From Bacteroidales bacterium (GTDB lineage Bacteria > Bacteroidota > Bacteroidia > Bacteroidales > VadinHA17): a stretch of 56,353 nt of DNA. The notes beneath the pieces were generated by a model, which was given only the letters and a program-made list of their open reading frames with translations, did no database searches and was not told the origin of the DNA. The stretch is taken from the NCBI GenBank assembly GCA_025454795.1, contig JALONT010000020.1, positions 1 to 56,353 on the forward strand, given 5' to 3'. Numbering within the stretch: the first letter of the stretch is position 1; every line of letters starts with the position of its first letter. The translations under genes and the position numbers were made by a program. This document shows, piece by piece, positions 18,271-26,947 of this stretch.

Positions 18271-19515
18271 TTAATCGTATCGGATTGCCTTTACCGGAGT
18301 TATCCTGCTTATAAGTTTTGACGGAACAAGGAGCATAATCAGAATTGCAGCCATAGTTCCCGCATTAAGCATCAGAATGTGTGTCAGTTCAAGATTAACA
18401 GGCACCGTTTTTATGTAATATGATGAAGGATCGAGCGCTATCAGCCCTGTTTTTAATTGAAGAAGAGACAATCCAATTCCGATCATATTACCCCACACGA
18501 GACCTTTGCTGATCAGATAAGCAGCCTGGTAAAGAAATACCCTGCGGATAGTAACGTCATCAGAACCAAGAGCTTTCATGATCCCGATCATATTTGTTTT
18601 TTCCAGGATAAGGATCAGGAGGCCGGATATCATATTAAATCCGGCAACCACCAGCATCAGTAATATGATAATTATCACATTGATATCCTGAAAATTAAGC
18701 CAGTCGAAGATCTGCGGGTATTTGATACGGATATTTGTTACCTTGAACATTTCTTCATCCTCGGCAATTCTGTATCCGATAGCATCCTCAACGGCCAGAG
18801 TCATTTCATCGAGCCGGTCGAAATCATCAATATAAATCTCAAAGCCGCTTATCTGATCATCTTCCCAGCCGTTCAGCCTCCTTATATGTCCTATATCGCA
18901 GAAGACATACATCTTATCAAACTCCTCGAGGCTGGTTTCATAGATACCGCTGATGGTAAACTTTCTCATACGCGGAGGATCCTGAACAAAATGCATGGCA
19001 AATGAATCGCCGGTCTTCAGCCTGAGCATATCGGCTATTTTCTTAGAGATGATCACCTTATCTGTACGTAAAGTATCGTTGACAGAAAAAACTGAACCAT
19101 CGACCATACTGCTGCTGAAATAGCTCCAGTCGAAATCGCTGCCAACACCTTTCAGTACCACTCCCTGGATATCCTCATCGGTTTTGATAATGCCTGCCTT
19201 TGTGGCAAAAATCTGGATATGTTTTATTCCCTTGATATTATTTATTTTAGGAATGAACTCCTGACCCTCGGTTATGGGAGTTGTCTCAAAGGATAGATTG
19301 GAATCAAAATTAACAATCTGGATATTTGAACCGAAACCAACAACTTTGTCCCTGATCTGCTGTTTGAAGCCTGTGAGCACGGCAACAGCTATGATCATTA
19401 CTGCCAGCCCTGTTGCAATGCCAATGATTGCAATGATATTTATAGGTCTTGAGAATGATGTTCCTTCCCGGCGTCCTTTAATAAGACGCTGTGCTATGAA
19501 ATATGGTAAGTTCAT
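18271..19515 (-). CDS. LolC/LolE-type ABC transporter permease (FtsX family)
   Basis: A 414-residue inner-membrane permease of the lipoprotein-releasing (LolCE)/MacB superfamily. An N-terminal FIAQRLIKGRRE leader precedes TM1 (about 25-48), then a periplasmic domain of about 220 residues and three C-terminal TMs (about 270-400; EKTNMIGIMKALG is the coupling-helix region). By family it would extract lipoproteins from the inner membrane with a LolD ATPase. No ATPase gene adjoins it, but that gene is often unlinked. It is transcribed divergently from the DUF1343 gene and has a -7 match at 19532-19539. Confidence 0.85.
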   Translation of the reverse strand: MNLPYFIAQRLIKGRREGTSFSRPINIIAIIGIATGLAVMIIAVAVLTGFKQQIRDKVVGFGSNIQIVNFDSNLSFETTPITEGQEFIPKINNIKGIKHIQIFATKAGIIKTDEDIQGVVLKGVGSDFDWSYFSSSMVDGSVFSVNDTLRTDKVIISKKIADMLRLKTGDSFAMHFVQDPPRMRKFTISGIYETSLEEFDKMYVFCDIGHIRRLNGWEDDQISGFEIYIDDFDRLDEMTLAVEDAIGYRIAEDEEMFKVTNIRIKYPQIFDWLNFQDINVIIIILLMLVVAGFNMISGLLILILEKTNMIGIMKALGSDDVTIRRVFLYQAAYLISKGLVWGNMIGIGLSLLQLKTGLIALDPSSYYIKTVPVNLELTHILMLNAGTMAAILIMLLVPSKLISRITPVKAIRYD

Positions 19516-19531
19516 TAAATAATTGTACGGT

Positions 19532-19539
19532 CAAATTTA
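19532..19539 (-). promoter_or_regulatory. -7 element for the LolC/E-type gene
   Basis: On the minus strand the sequence reads TAAATTTG, an exact TAnnTTTG match, 17 bp upstream of the start codon at 19515. No TTG at the proper -33 spacing is seen, so this is a half-site call. Confidence 0.45.
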
Positions 19540-19566
19540 TTAGATTTACAAGACAAAATACTCCTG

Positions 19567-20742
19567 ATGAAACGGTTATTTCTATTTTCCCTGATATTAT
19601 TATTTATTACATGCAGTTGTCAGGGCAGAAAAAAAACTCCTGTTCCGGGGGCGGAACAGTTTAATCAATATAAGCATTTTATTGAAGGCAAGTCAATTGC
19701 AATAGCTGCAAACCAGACCGCGATGGTCGGAAAAGTACATCTTGTGGATTTTCTTATAAGTAATGGAATTGATTTAAAAAGGATCATAAAGGTATTTGCC
19801 CCTGAGCATGGTTTCCGCGATATGGCTGATGCTGGTGAAGTAATACAGGACGGTAAAGATATTTTAACCGGGTTGCCTGTTACCAGTTTATACGGTACGC
19901 ATCAGAAACCGACAAAAGAGGACCTGGATGGGCTTGACGTAATTCTTTTTGATATTCAGGATGTTGGTGCCAGGTTCTATACTTATATATCTACTTTACA
20001 TTATATTATGGAATCGTGTGCTGAAAATGGAATAAAATGTATTGTGCTTGACAGACCAAATCCAAATGGTTTTTATTTCGATGGCAATATTCTTGACACA
20101 GCCTATAAATCCTTTGTCGGATTACATCCTGTACCAATAGTTCACGGAATGACAATAGGTGAATATGCTTTGATGATCAACGGAGAAGGCTGGCTAAAGA
20201 ATGGTTTAAAATGTGATCTGACTGTAATTAAATGTAAAAATTACACTCATAAGACATTTTATGAGCTTCCTGTTAAACCATCACCAAATCTTCCGAATCA
20301 GACTGCAATATATCTTTACCCGTCACTTTGCTGGTTCGAAGGGACAAATATTTCCCTGGGCAGAGGTACTCCTTTCCCATTCCAGGTTTATGGTTCACCG
20401 GAGCTGCCGGATAAAGGATTCTGCTTTACACCTGAAAGTGTTGCAGGTGCAAAATATCCTCCGCTATCGGGGATAAAATGTTACGGGACAGATCTCAGGG
20501 ATGCAATTAAGAATAAAATTGTTCCAAAGTCTCAGATTAATCTTGACTGGCTGATATCTGCATACCGGGATTACCCCGATAAGGCTGAATTTTTCGTTCC
20601 TTATTTTGATGTACTTGCAGGGGGACCTGTTCTGAGGGAACAGATAATTAAAGGGATGACCTCAGATCAGATACGGGTGACATGGAGACCCGGTTTGGAA
20701 AAGTTTGCAAAAATACGGGGGAAGTATCTGCTTTATGATTAG
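19567..20742 (+). CDS. DUF1343 protein, NamZ-like exo-β-N-acetylmuramidase lipoprotein
   Basis: A 391-residue predicted lipoprotein. The signal peptide ends at a lipobox-like FITCSC, giving Cys17 or Cys19 as the lipidated residue. The body is DUF1343, whose characterised member NamZ removes terminal MurNAc from peptidoglycan fragments. Family features are visible: AANQTAMVG, FAPEHGFRDMADAGE, SLYGTHQKP, LFDIQDVGARFYTY, LDRPNPNG and WFEGTNISLGRGT. A role in peptidoglycan turnover or recycling is inferred from the family. It is divergent from the LolC/E-type gene and followed by a small AT-rich inverted repeat (20747-20761). Confidence 0.88.
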   Translation: MKRLFLFSLILLFITCSCQGRKKTPVPGAEQFNQYKHFIEGKSIAIAANQTAMVGKVHLVDFLISNGIDLKRIIKVFAPEHGFRDMADAGEVIQDGKDILTGLPVTSLYGTHQKPTKEDLDGLDVILFDIQDVGARFYTYISTLHYIMESCAENGIKCIVLDRPNPNGFYFDGNILDTAYKSFVGLHPVPIVHGMTIGEYALMINGEGWLKNGLKCDLTVIKCKNYTHKTFYELPVKPSPNLPNQTAIYLYPSLCWFEGTNISLGRGTPFPFQVYGSPELPDKGFCFTPESVAGAKYPPLSGIKCYGTDLRDAIKNKIVPKSQINLDWLISAYRDYPDKAEFFVPYFDVLAGGPVLREQIIKGMTSDQIRVTWRPGLEKFAKIRGKYLLYD

Positions 20743-20817
20743 AAGTCATTAAGTCTTAATGCGGAGTTTACCCTGCAAAGCTGGGCTGTTTTGACGCTTC
20801 ATAGTTTTCCTTCCAAT

Positions 20818-21630
20818 CTACCTGTGGGATTTTGAAGAGAGATTTTCCAGTTTATTATAAGAAGTAGTAAGGCCGCGTATCACGGCTGAGCTGAAACCCT
20901 GATGTTCCATCTCATTAAGTCCGGAAATTGTTATCCCCTGGGGAGTTGTAACTTTATCGATCTCACTTTCGGGGTGGTTAGTTGTTCCCATTATGAGGCT
21001 GACGGCTCCTTTAACTGTTTGAGCTGTAATATACTGCGCCATTTCCGAGTTAAAACCGATTTCAATTCCTCCCTGCGACATGGCACGCATGAACCTTAAA
21101 GCAAATGCAATTCCACAGGCACCCAAAACTGTTGCTGCACCCAAAAGTTCCTCCGGGATTATTATTGACTTTCCCATTTTATCAAAGACAGACAATACTC
21201 TTTTCTCCTGATCCGGTTTCAGGTTTCTGAAAGATATACATGTCATCGATTCGCAGATCTCAAGTGCGGTATTAGGCATGATCCGGACATTAGGCACAGG
21301 GCCGAATACAGATTCAATATCTTTATGTGTGATACCAGTAATGGTTGAAATGAGAATCTGCTTAGAAGTGATACTGTTTTTGATCTCTTCAGCCAGAGTC
21401 TCAAATTGCTGTGGTTTTACTGACATGACTAATATTCCGACACCGTTTGCAGCTTTATTGTTTTCTGAAGTCACATGGAAACCCTGGTTCTTCAGAATAG
21501 CTGTCCTTGATTCACGTTTTTCGGTGATAATAATTTCGTCCCTGGAGTATTGCCCGGACCTGATTAATCCTTTTGCCAGGGATGTTCCTATATTCCCTCC
21601 GCCCATAATGGCAATTTTAAACTTCTTCAT
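20818..21630 (-). CDS. proC: pyrroline-5-carboxylate reductase
   Basis: A 270-residue NADPH-dependent reductase for the last step of proline synthesis. It has the N-terminal Rossmann motif IAIMGGGNIGTSLAKGL, VLMSVKP-type VMSVKPQQFE, RIMPNTALEI and a C-terminal helical domain with TVKGAVSL and VTTPQGITISGL (normally V-x-S-P-G-G-T-T). That last motif differs slightly: the usual PGGTT reads PQGIT here. The frame opens 15 codons earlier, but the ATG at 21630 directly precedes MKKFKIAIMG. It stands alone on the minus strand. Confidence 0.93.
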   Translation of the reverse strand: MKKFKIAIMGGGNIGTSLAKGLIRSGQYSRDEIIITEKRESRTAILKNQGFHVTSENNKAANGVGILVMSVKPQQFETLAEEIKNSITSKQILISTITGITHKDIESVFGPVPNVRIMPNTALEICESMTCISFRNLKPDQEKRVLSVFDKMGKSIIIPEELLGAATVLGACGIAFALRFMRAMSQGGIEIGFNSEMAQYITAQTVKGAVSLIMGTTNHPESEIDKVTTPQGITISGLNEMEHQGFSSAVIRGLTTSYNKLENLSSKSHR

Positions 21631-21681
21631 AATAATAAAATTGAGAGGGGAAAGATAGTAAAAACAATTAACCACAGCTTG

Positions 21682-21770
21682 CCCCGATCTATCGGGGGAG
21701 TTACACGACGTTGCACGGAGTAGTTCACGGAGTGATTTACCTGTTATGAAACACAGTGTTACTCTGTGTT
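21682..21770. repeat. intergenic hairpins and CACGGAG/CACAGAG-type repeat
   Basis: A perfect 7-bp stem, CCCCGAT (21682-21688) with ATCGGGG (21691-21697), is followed by GTTGCACGGAG and GTTCACGGAG repeats (about 21710-21732) and a second 7-bp stem, AACACAG (21750-21756) with CTGTGTT (21764-21770). The vocabulary matches the 16171-16274 repeat. It lies between two minus-strand genes and may act as terminator of the aminotransferase transcript, or simply be a dispersed repeat relic. Confidence 0.55.
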
Positions 21771-21797
21771 AACACATTGAAAAACGGAGGTTTAATA

Positions 21798-22994
21798 TTA
21801 TTTAATACCCGGATAGACCTTCAGTGCTTCAGTCAGAGTTTCCATTGCATTTTTAAGATCCTCTATTTTAAGAACATAGGCAATGCGAACCTCATTCCTG
21901 CCAAGTGAAGGATCTGAATAGAATCCTGATGCAGGCGCAACCATTACAGTCTGGTTCTTATACTCAAACTCTTCAAGAAGCCATCGGGCAAAATTATCAG
22001 CATCATCAACCGGGAGCCTGACAACAGCGTAAAAAGCACCTTGTGGTTTCGGGCAGTAAACACCCGGAATCTTATTGAGAGTCTCAACCATATAGTTACG
22101 ACGGGCTGTATATTCCTTATTTACTTCTTTAAAATATTCAGGAGGGGTTTCAAGTGATGCTTCTGCTGCAATCTGGCCCAGTCCCGGAGGAGAAAGGCGT
22201 GCCTGAGCGAACTTGAGAGCAGTGGAAATGACATCTTTGTTTTTGGTGACAAGAGCCCCGATCCGGACACCGCATTCACTGTATCTTTTTGATACGGAAT
22301 CCAGCATAATCACATTATTCTCAACACCCTCCAGTTTCATGGCTGAGATATGTTCAGCACCGTCGTAGCAAAACTCACGGTAAGCCTCATCGGAAAACAG
22401 GTACAGGTCATGCTCTTTTACGATTTCACGAATATGCAGAAACTCTTTTTTTGAATAAAGATATCCTGTAGGATTATTCGGGTTGCAAATGATTATACCT
22501 CTGGTCCTGGGTGTTATCTTCTTCTCGATTTCAGAGACAGGGGGAAGAGCAAAATCATTCTTGATATATGAGATAACCGGTACGATCTTCACACCAGCAG
22601 TTATGGTAAAACCGTTGTAATTGGCATAATAAGGTTCCGGGATTATCACCTCATCGCCCGGATTGAGACAGCTCATCAGGGAAAAAAGAATGGCTTCAGA
22701 ACCTCCTGTAGTAATAAGTAATTCAGTGTGATCGATATTGATCCCTATTTTGCGATAGTACTCTGCCAGTTTGCGACGATATGATTCATTACCTGCCGAA
22801 TGGCTGTATTCGATCACTTTCAGATCAATATTCCGGAGTGCATTAAGTGCCACATCGGGAGTCGGAATATCCGGCTGACCTATATTCAGGTGATATACTT
22901 TTCTCCCCTTTCGCTTGGCTTCTTCCGAATATGGAACAAGTTTTCTGATCGGGGATGCGGGCATCGCCCTTCCTTTATCTGATATTGATGGCAT
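21798..22994 (-). CDS. class I/II pyridoxal-phosphate aminotransferase
   Basis: A 398-residue fold-type I PLP aminotransferase of the aspartate/aromatic group. It has LNIGQPDIPTPDVAL (substrate/N-terminal clamp), TTGGSEAILF, ICNPNNPTGYLYSK, LFSDEAYREF (Asp and Tyr contacting PLP), DSVSKRYSECGVRIG with the Schiff-base lysine, and a C-terminal NEVRIAYV carrying the carboxylate-binding Arg. It is probably an aspartate aminotransferase, but exact amino-acid specificity cannot be read from sequence alone. The ATG at 22994 is preferred over one 7 codons upstream because a TAnnTTTG element lies at 23013-23020. Confidence 0.92.
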   Translation of the reverse strand: MPSISDKGRAMPASPIRKLVPYSEEAKRKGRKVYHLNIGQPDIPTPDVALNALRNIDLKVIEYSHSAGNESYRRKLAEYYRKIGINIDHTELLITTGGSEAILFSLMSCLNPGDEVIIPEPYYANYNGFTITAGVKIVPVISYIKNDFALPPVSEIEKKITPRTRGIIICNPNNPTGYLYSKKEFLHIREIVKEHDLYLFSDEAYREFCYDGAEHISAMKLEGVENNVIMLDSVSKRYSECGVRIGALVTKNKDVISTALKFAQARLSPPGLGQIAAEASLETPPEYFKEVNKEYTARRNYMVETLNKIPGVYCPKPQGAFYAVVRLPVDDADNFARWLLEEFEYKNQTVMVAPASGFYSDPSLGRNEVRIAYVLKIEDLKNAMETLTEALKVYPGIK

Positions 22995-23012
22995 GATAAT
23001 TAAGTTGACTTG

Positions 23013-23020
23013 CAAAGGTA
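23013..23020 (-). promoter_or_regulatory. -7 element for the aminotransferase gene
   Basis: The minus-strand sequence TACCTTTG followed by C is an exact TAnnTTTG match, 18 bp upstream of the ATG at 22994. This implies a leader of only about a dozen nucleotides. No matching TTG at -33 was seen. Confidence 0.5.
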
Positions 23021-23085
23021 ACTAAATCAGCATATCTAAAAAATGATTTAAGATTTCTGTTACTAATCAGTGTTACATGTGTTAG

Positions 23086-23177
23086 AGTCAGAAGTCGGAA
23101 GCCGGAAGATGGAAGTTTGGAGTTTTAATACAATATTCAGATTTTGTCTTCGGTCTTCTGACTTCGGACTTCCGACT
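23086..23177. repeat. heptad (AGTCNGA) repeats arranged as a long inverted repeat
   Basis: The left arm on the plus strand has six 7-bp units at 23086-23127 (AGTCAGA, AGTCGGA, AGCCGGA, AGATGGA, then decaying). The right arm on the minus strand has five units running 23177 to 23143 (AGTCGGA, AGTCCGA, AGTCAGA, AGACCGA, AGACAAA). The first 30 bases of the arms pair with about six mismatches, so an RNA copy could form a long hairpin. It starts 2 bp after the stop of the M28 peptidase gene and may end that transcript. Confidence 0.8.
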
Positions 23178-23179
23178 GA

Positions 23180-24133
23180 TTAGTTTTTATTAACAAGCAG
23201 AGCGCAGGATGCTTTTACAATTTCACCACTGTAATTAAAGTTACAGTTTTCTGCAAGGTCGTTCAGCGTATGGTAATTCGGATCCATTGAATTGGAAAAG
23301 AAAAAGATTGCCTTATAACCGTTGGTATAGAAAGGGTAACTATCACTTTGTTTGTTATATTTATTGTCATTAATATATTGGAGCTGAGTGTATTTTAAAC
23401 ACATTGATTCAGCTTCTTTCCTGAGAAGATGTGAATTATCGTAATCCATAATATTGACTGCCCATGATGCCGGATCCGAAGAGGGTTCATAAGCGATCAT
23501 GTCGAAATTCAGCATAAATCTGATTCCGGATGAAAACCCCTGGGGATCAGCAGCAAAATCATTGCTGCCAAATAATCCTAATTCTTCCGAACCGAATGCA
23601 ATGAATTTGATAGTACTCTCAGGCTGATATTTATTCTTTTCTATCACCCTGGCGATTTCAAGTACAGCAGAAACACCGCTTGCGTTATCGTTTGCCCCGG
23701 GAACAATAGTGAAGGGATCTCCCGAACTTAGTATATTGTCGTAATGTCCTCCGATAACGCAAAGAGAATCAGGATATCTGTCCCCTTCCAGAGTTGCGAT
23801 AACGTTATACTGCCACTGTTCATAATTAATACTCCGGTAAGTTTTCGTAATGAAGAAAGAATCAAGTTCCACGTCATCATAACCCATCGTGGTGAACCTG
23901 TTCCTTATCATTACCGCAATATTTCTGTGATCATCAGCAAGAGAGAAACGTGTCCCCATATTCTGAAGCCAGATAACATAATTTTCAAGTGAGTCAGCAA
24001 CAATGTCATTAAGCATCTTATGAAGCAGGAGTTCTTTCCTCTCCTCTTCGGTGGGATCCTTTGAGCAGTTTGTCATTGAGAGAGCAAGCAATATGACAAA
24101 CAGGACTAAAACTGATTTACTGCTGAGTTTCAT
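23180..24133 (-). CDS. M28-family zinc metallopeptidase, lipoprotein
   Basis: A 317-residue predicted lipoprotein (SVLVLFVILLALSMTNC; lipidated Cys about 23) of the M28 aminopeptidase family. All expected zinc ligands and catalytic acids are visible: GGHYDN (His), PGANDNASG (bridging Asp), FGSEELGLFGS (Glu-Glu), LNFDMIAY (Asp) and PNYHTLND (His). It should be an active di-zinc aminopeptidase-like enzyme in the envelope; the peptide substrate is unknown. It is transcribed divergently from valS. A 14-bp perfect palindrome overlaps its start codon, and a heptad hairpin directly follows its stop. Confidence 0.9.
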   Translation of the reverse strand: MKLSSKSVLVLFVILLALSMTNCSKDPTEEERKELLLHKMLNDIVADSLENYVIWLQNMGTRFSLADDHRNIAVMIRNRFTTMGYDDVELDSFFITKTYRSINYEQWQYNVIATLEGDRYPDSLCVIGGHYDNILSSGDPFTIVPGANDNASGVSAVLEIARVIEKNKYQPESTIKFIAFGSEELGLFGSNDFAADPQGFSSGIRFMLNFDMIAYEPSSDPASWAVNIMDYDNSHLLRKEAESMCLKYTQLQYINDNKYNKQSDSYPFYTNGYKAIFFFSNSMDPNYHTLNDLAENCNFNYSGEIVKASCALLVNKN

Positions 24134-24145
24134 CTTACGTAAGAT
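24132..24145. promoter_or_regulatory. 14-bp perfect palindrome at the M28 peptidase start codon
   Basis: ATCTTACGTAAGAT is its own reverse complement and includes two bases of the ATG at 24131-24133. It could be an operator or an RNA hairpin, or be chance in AT-rich DNA. No regulator gene is adjacent. Confidence 0.35.
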
Positions 24146-24232
24146 TTTAACTATTCAACTGATCCTCTAATTATAATCCGGAGAAGCAAAGGGCTTTTTC
24201 AACGGAGATTCAGCTAATATAACTAATTTTTT

Positions 24233-24240
24233 TAATTTTG
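24233..24240 (+). promoter_or_regulatory. -7 element for valS
   Basis: TAATTTTG followed by CC matches TAnnTTTG, 34 bp before the valS ATG. No clear TTG occurs near 24210. Confidence 0.5.
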
Positions 24241-24274
24241 CCTTTCAATTATCAGATATAACCATCCCCATTTA

Positions 24275-26905
24275 ATGGATATACCTTCAAAATACGAGCC
24301 CGGGAAATCAGAAGCAAAGTGGTACAGCTACTGGATGAAACATAAGTTTTTCAGAAGCACCCCCGATGACCGGGAACCTTACACAATAGTTATCCCGCCA
24401 CCTAATGTCACAGGTGTGCTTCATATGGGTCACATGCTTAACAATACGATCCAGGATGTGCTTATTCGACGTGCAAGGATGCTCGGCAAGAATGCCTGCT
24501 GGGTTCCGGGGACTGATCATGCTTCCATAGCAACGGAAGCAAAAGTCGTGGCAAAACTCAAAAGCGAAGGGATTGAAAAGAAAGACCTGACACGTGTGAA
24601 GTTCATGGAACATGCATGGGAATGGACAAACAAGCATGGCGGCATTATTCTTGAACAGCTTAAAAAACTGGGAGCATCATGTGACTGGGAGAGGACTCTC
24701 TTCACAATGGACCCCGAAAGATATGATTCTGTTATAAAGGTATTTGTAGACCTGTATGAGAAGGGACTGATATACAGAGGTGTACGAATGGTAAACTGGG
24801 ATCCTCAGGCAAGAACAGCCGTTTCAGATGAGGAGGTCAATTATACTGAGGAGCAGTCAAAGCTTTATTATGTAAGGTATAAAGTAGTAGGTTGGAACGA
24901 TTATGTGACTATTGCAACAACACGGCCCGAAACTATCCTTGGAGATACTGCTGTTTGTGCCAATCCGGTTGACGAAAGGTATAAACACCTCAAGGGGAAG
25001 AAAGTAATTGTCCCGATGGCAAACAGGGAAGTACCCTTTATCTTTGATGACTATGTCGATATGGAGTTCGGTACAGGATGTCTGAAAATAACACCGGCAC
25101 ATGACATTAATGACTATGAGATCGGTCAGAAACATAACCTCGAATCGATTGATATTTTTAATGATGACGGCACTTTAAGTGCCCGTGCCGGAATGTTTAA
25201 AGGTGTCGACAGGTTTGCTGCCAGGGATCTTGCCGAAAAAGAGCTGATGAAATCAGGCAATCTTATTAAAGTTGTCCCATATAAAAATAAGATTGGCCGT
25301 TCCGAGCGGACGCATGCAGTTATTGAGCCAAAACTGTCAATGCAATGGTTCCTGAAGATGGAAGAGATTTCCCGTCCGGCTCTCGATGCCGTGATGAACG
25401 GAGAGATCCATCTGCACCCTGCGAAGTTCAGGAATCTTTACCGTCACTGGATGGAGAATGTACATGACTGGTGCATCAGCCGGCAACTCTGGTGGGGACA
25501 CAGGATCCCGGCCTGGTACTATAATAATAATGAATTTGTTGTTGCTGAAAATATAACTGATGCTCTCACCCTTGCAAGGGAGAAGAGCGAAAAACCGATT
25601 AATGAAGGTGACCTGAGGCAGGATGAAGATGTACTTGATACCTGGTTTTCTTCATGGCTATGGCCTATTACCTCTTTTGATGGCATAAACAAGCCCGATA
25701 ATCCTGATATAAAATATTATTACCCTACCAATGACCTTATTACAGCACCTGAGATACTATTTTTCTGGGTGGCAAGGATGGTAATTGCGGGATATCTGTA
25801 TAAGGGTGGTAAACCATTTAACAATGTATACCTGACAGGACTGGTCCGCGACCAGCAGAGACGGAAAATGTCAAAATCGCTTGGAAACTCTCCTGAACCG
25901 CTGGAGCTAATCAAAAAATACGGAGCCGACGGAGTAAGGGTGGGAATGCTTCTCTGCTCACCAGCAGGGAATGATCTGTTGTATGAAGATTCTCTTCCGG
26001 AGCAGGGGCGTAACTTTGCGAATAAGATTTGGAACGCTTTCAGGCTGGTTAAAGGCTGGAAAGTCAATGATACTATCAGTCAGCCTGAAGCTTCAGAAGC
26101 TGCTGTCCGGTGGATGGATGAAGCTCTGAAAAAAGCGATTGCCGGGATTGATTCAAATTTCAGAAAGTTCAGAATCTCTGAAGCGCTGATGACTGCCTAC
26201 AAACTGTTCTGGGATGAATTTTCAGCGTGGTATCTGGAGATCATCAAGCCTGAATATGAGAAACCGGTGGATAAGATCACTTATGATGCAACAATCATAT
26301 TCTTTGATAAGCTGCTGAGGATTATTCATCCGTTTATGCCGTTCATAACTGAAGAGATATGGCAGCTGGTTATCGAAAGAAAAGAGGGAGAGAGCATTAT
26401 GATCAGCAGGATGCCTGAATCGAAAAAGTATAAGAGGGAACTCACCGGGGAATTCGAGATTATAAAAGAGATAATAAGTGCAATAAGGACAGTCAGAAAG
26501 GAAAAAGAGCTGCCGGTTAAGGAGAGTCTTGTCCTTTGCATTCGTAACAATGAAAGCGATTATAACAAAGAATTTCTTCCTGTTATCGCCAGGCTCTGTA
26601 ATTTATCAGAGATAAAATTTATAAATGAAAAACAGGATGATGCTGCTTCTTTCATGGTCGGGACAACCGAATTTTTTATTCCTCTTGGTGACAGGCTGAA
26701 CCCTGAAAAAGAACTTGCAAGAATTAATGAAGAGCTCAGTTATTATAGGGGATTTCTAACTTCAGTTATGAAAAAGCTTAATAATGGACGTTTTATTCAG
26801 AGCGCTCCATCCAGTGTCCTGGAGCTGGAAAGAAAAAAGAAAAGCGATGCTGAAATGAAGATAGGTTCGCTTGAAGAAAGAAAAAAAGAGTTGGAAAGTC
26901 TATAA
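24275..26905 (+). CDS. valS: valyl-tRNA synthetase
   Basis: An 876-residue class Ia aminoacyl-tRNA synthetase charging tRNA-Val. It has the HIGH-type motif in [13 protein letters not shown] (about residues 46-53), the CP1 editing domain with [12 protein letters not shown] and [13 protein letters not shown], the KMSKS motif ([10 protein letters not shown]), a helical anticodon-binding domain, and a C-terminal coiled coil rich in K and E (about 805-876) typical of ValRS. The length is normal. It is a single-gene unit with its own -7 element and a 7-bp hairpin after the stop. Confidence 0.98.
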   Translation: MDIPSKYEPGKSEAKWYSYWMKHKFFRSTPDDREPYTIVIPPPNVTGVLHMGHMLNNTIQDVLIRRARMLGKNACWVPGTDHASIATEAKVVAKLKSEGIEKKDLTRVKFMEHAWEWTNKHGGIILEQLKKLGASCDWERTLFTMDPERYDSVIKVFVDLYEKGLIYRGVRMVNWDPQARTAVSDEEVNYTEEQSKLYYVRYKVVGWNDYVTIATTRPETILGDTAVCANPVDERYKHLKGKKVIVPMANREVPFIFDDYVDMEFGTGCLKITPAHDINDYEIGQKHNLESIDIFNDDGTLSARAGMFKGVDRFAARDLAEKELMKSGNLIKVVPYKNKIGRSERTHAVIEPKLSMQWFLKMEEISRPALDAVMNGEIHLHPAKFRNLYRHWMENVHDWCISRQLWWGHRIPAWYYNNNEFVVAENITDALTLAREKSEKPINEGDLRQDEDVLDTWFSSWLWPITSFDGINKPDNPDIKYYYPTNDLITAPEILFFWVARMVIAGYLYKGGKPFNNVYLTGLVRDQQRRKMSKSLGNSPEPLELIKKYGADGVRVGMLLCSPAGNDLLYEDSLPEQGRNFANKIWNAFRLVKGWKVNDTISQPEASEAAVRWMDEALKKAIAGIDSNFRKFRISEALMTAYKLFWDEFSAWYLEIIKPEYEKPVDKITYDATIIFFDKLLRIIHPFMPFITEEIWQLVIERKEGESIMISRMPESKKYKRELTGEFEIIKEIISAIRTVRKEKELPVKESLVLCIRNNESDYNKEFLPVIARLCNLSEIKFINEKQDDAASFMVGTTEFFIPLGDRLNPEKELARINEELSYYRGFLTSVMKKLNNGRFIQSAPSSVLELERKKKSDAEMKIGSLEERKKELESL

Positions 26906-26906
26906 A

Positions 26907-26925
26907 GTCAAAAGTCCTTTTTGAC
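26907..26925 (+). terminator. small hairpin directly after valS
   Basis: GTCAAAA (26907-26913) pairs with TTTTGAC (26919-26925) over a 5-base loop, starting 2 bp after the valS stop. Two GACCTGCAA units (26923-26940) follow rather than a T-tract, so an intrinsic terminator role is only possible. The site lies between converging genes. Confidence 0.35.
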
Positions 26926-26947
26926 CTGCAAGACCTGCAAGACTTGG

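Noticed and set aside
20747-20761. CATTAAG-T-CTTAATG inverted repeat as a terminator after the DUF1343 gene
   Set aside because: Only about five AT-rich base pairs could form with a realistic loop, and no T-tract follows; too weak to list as a terminator.
23086-23177. Heptad repeats as a CRISPR array
   Set aside because: Units are 7 bp without spacers and lie in inverted arms; no cas genes are present.
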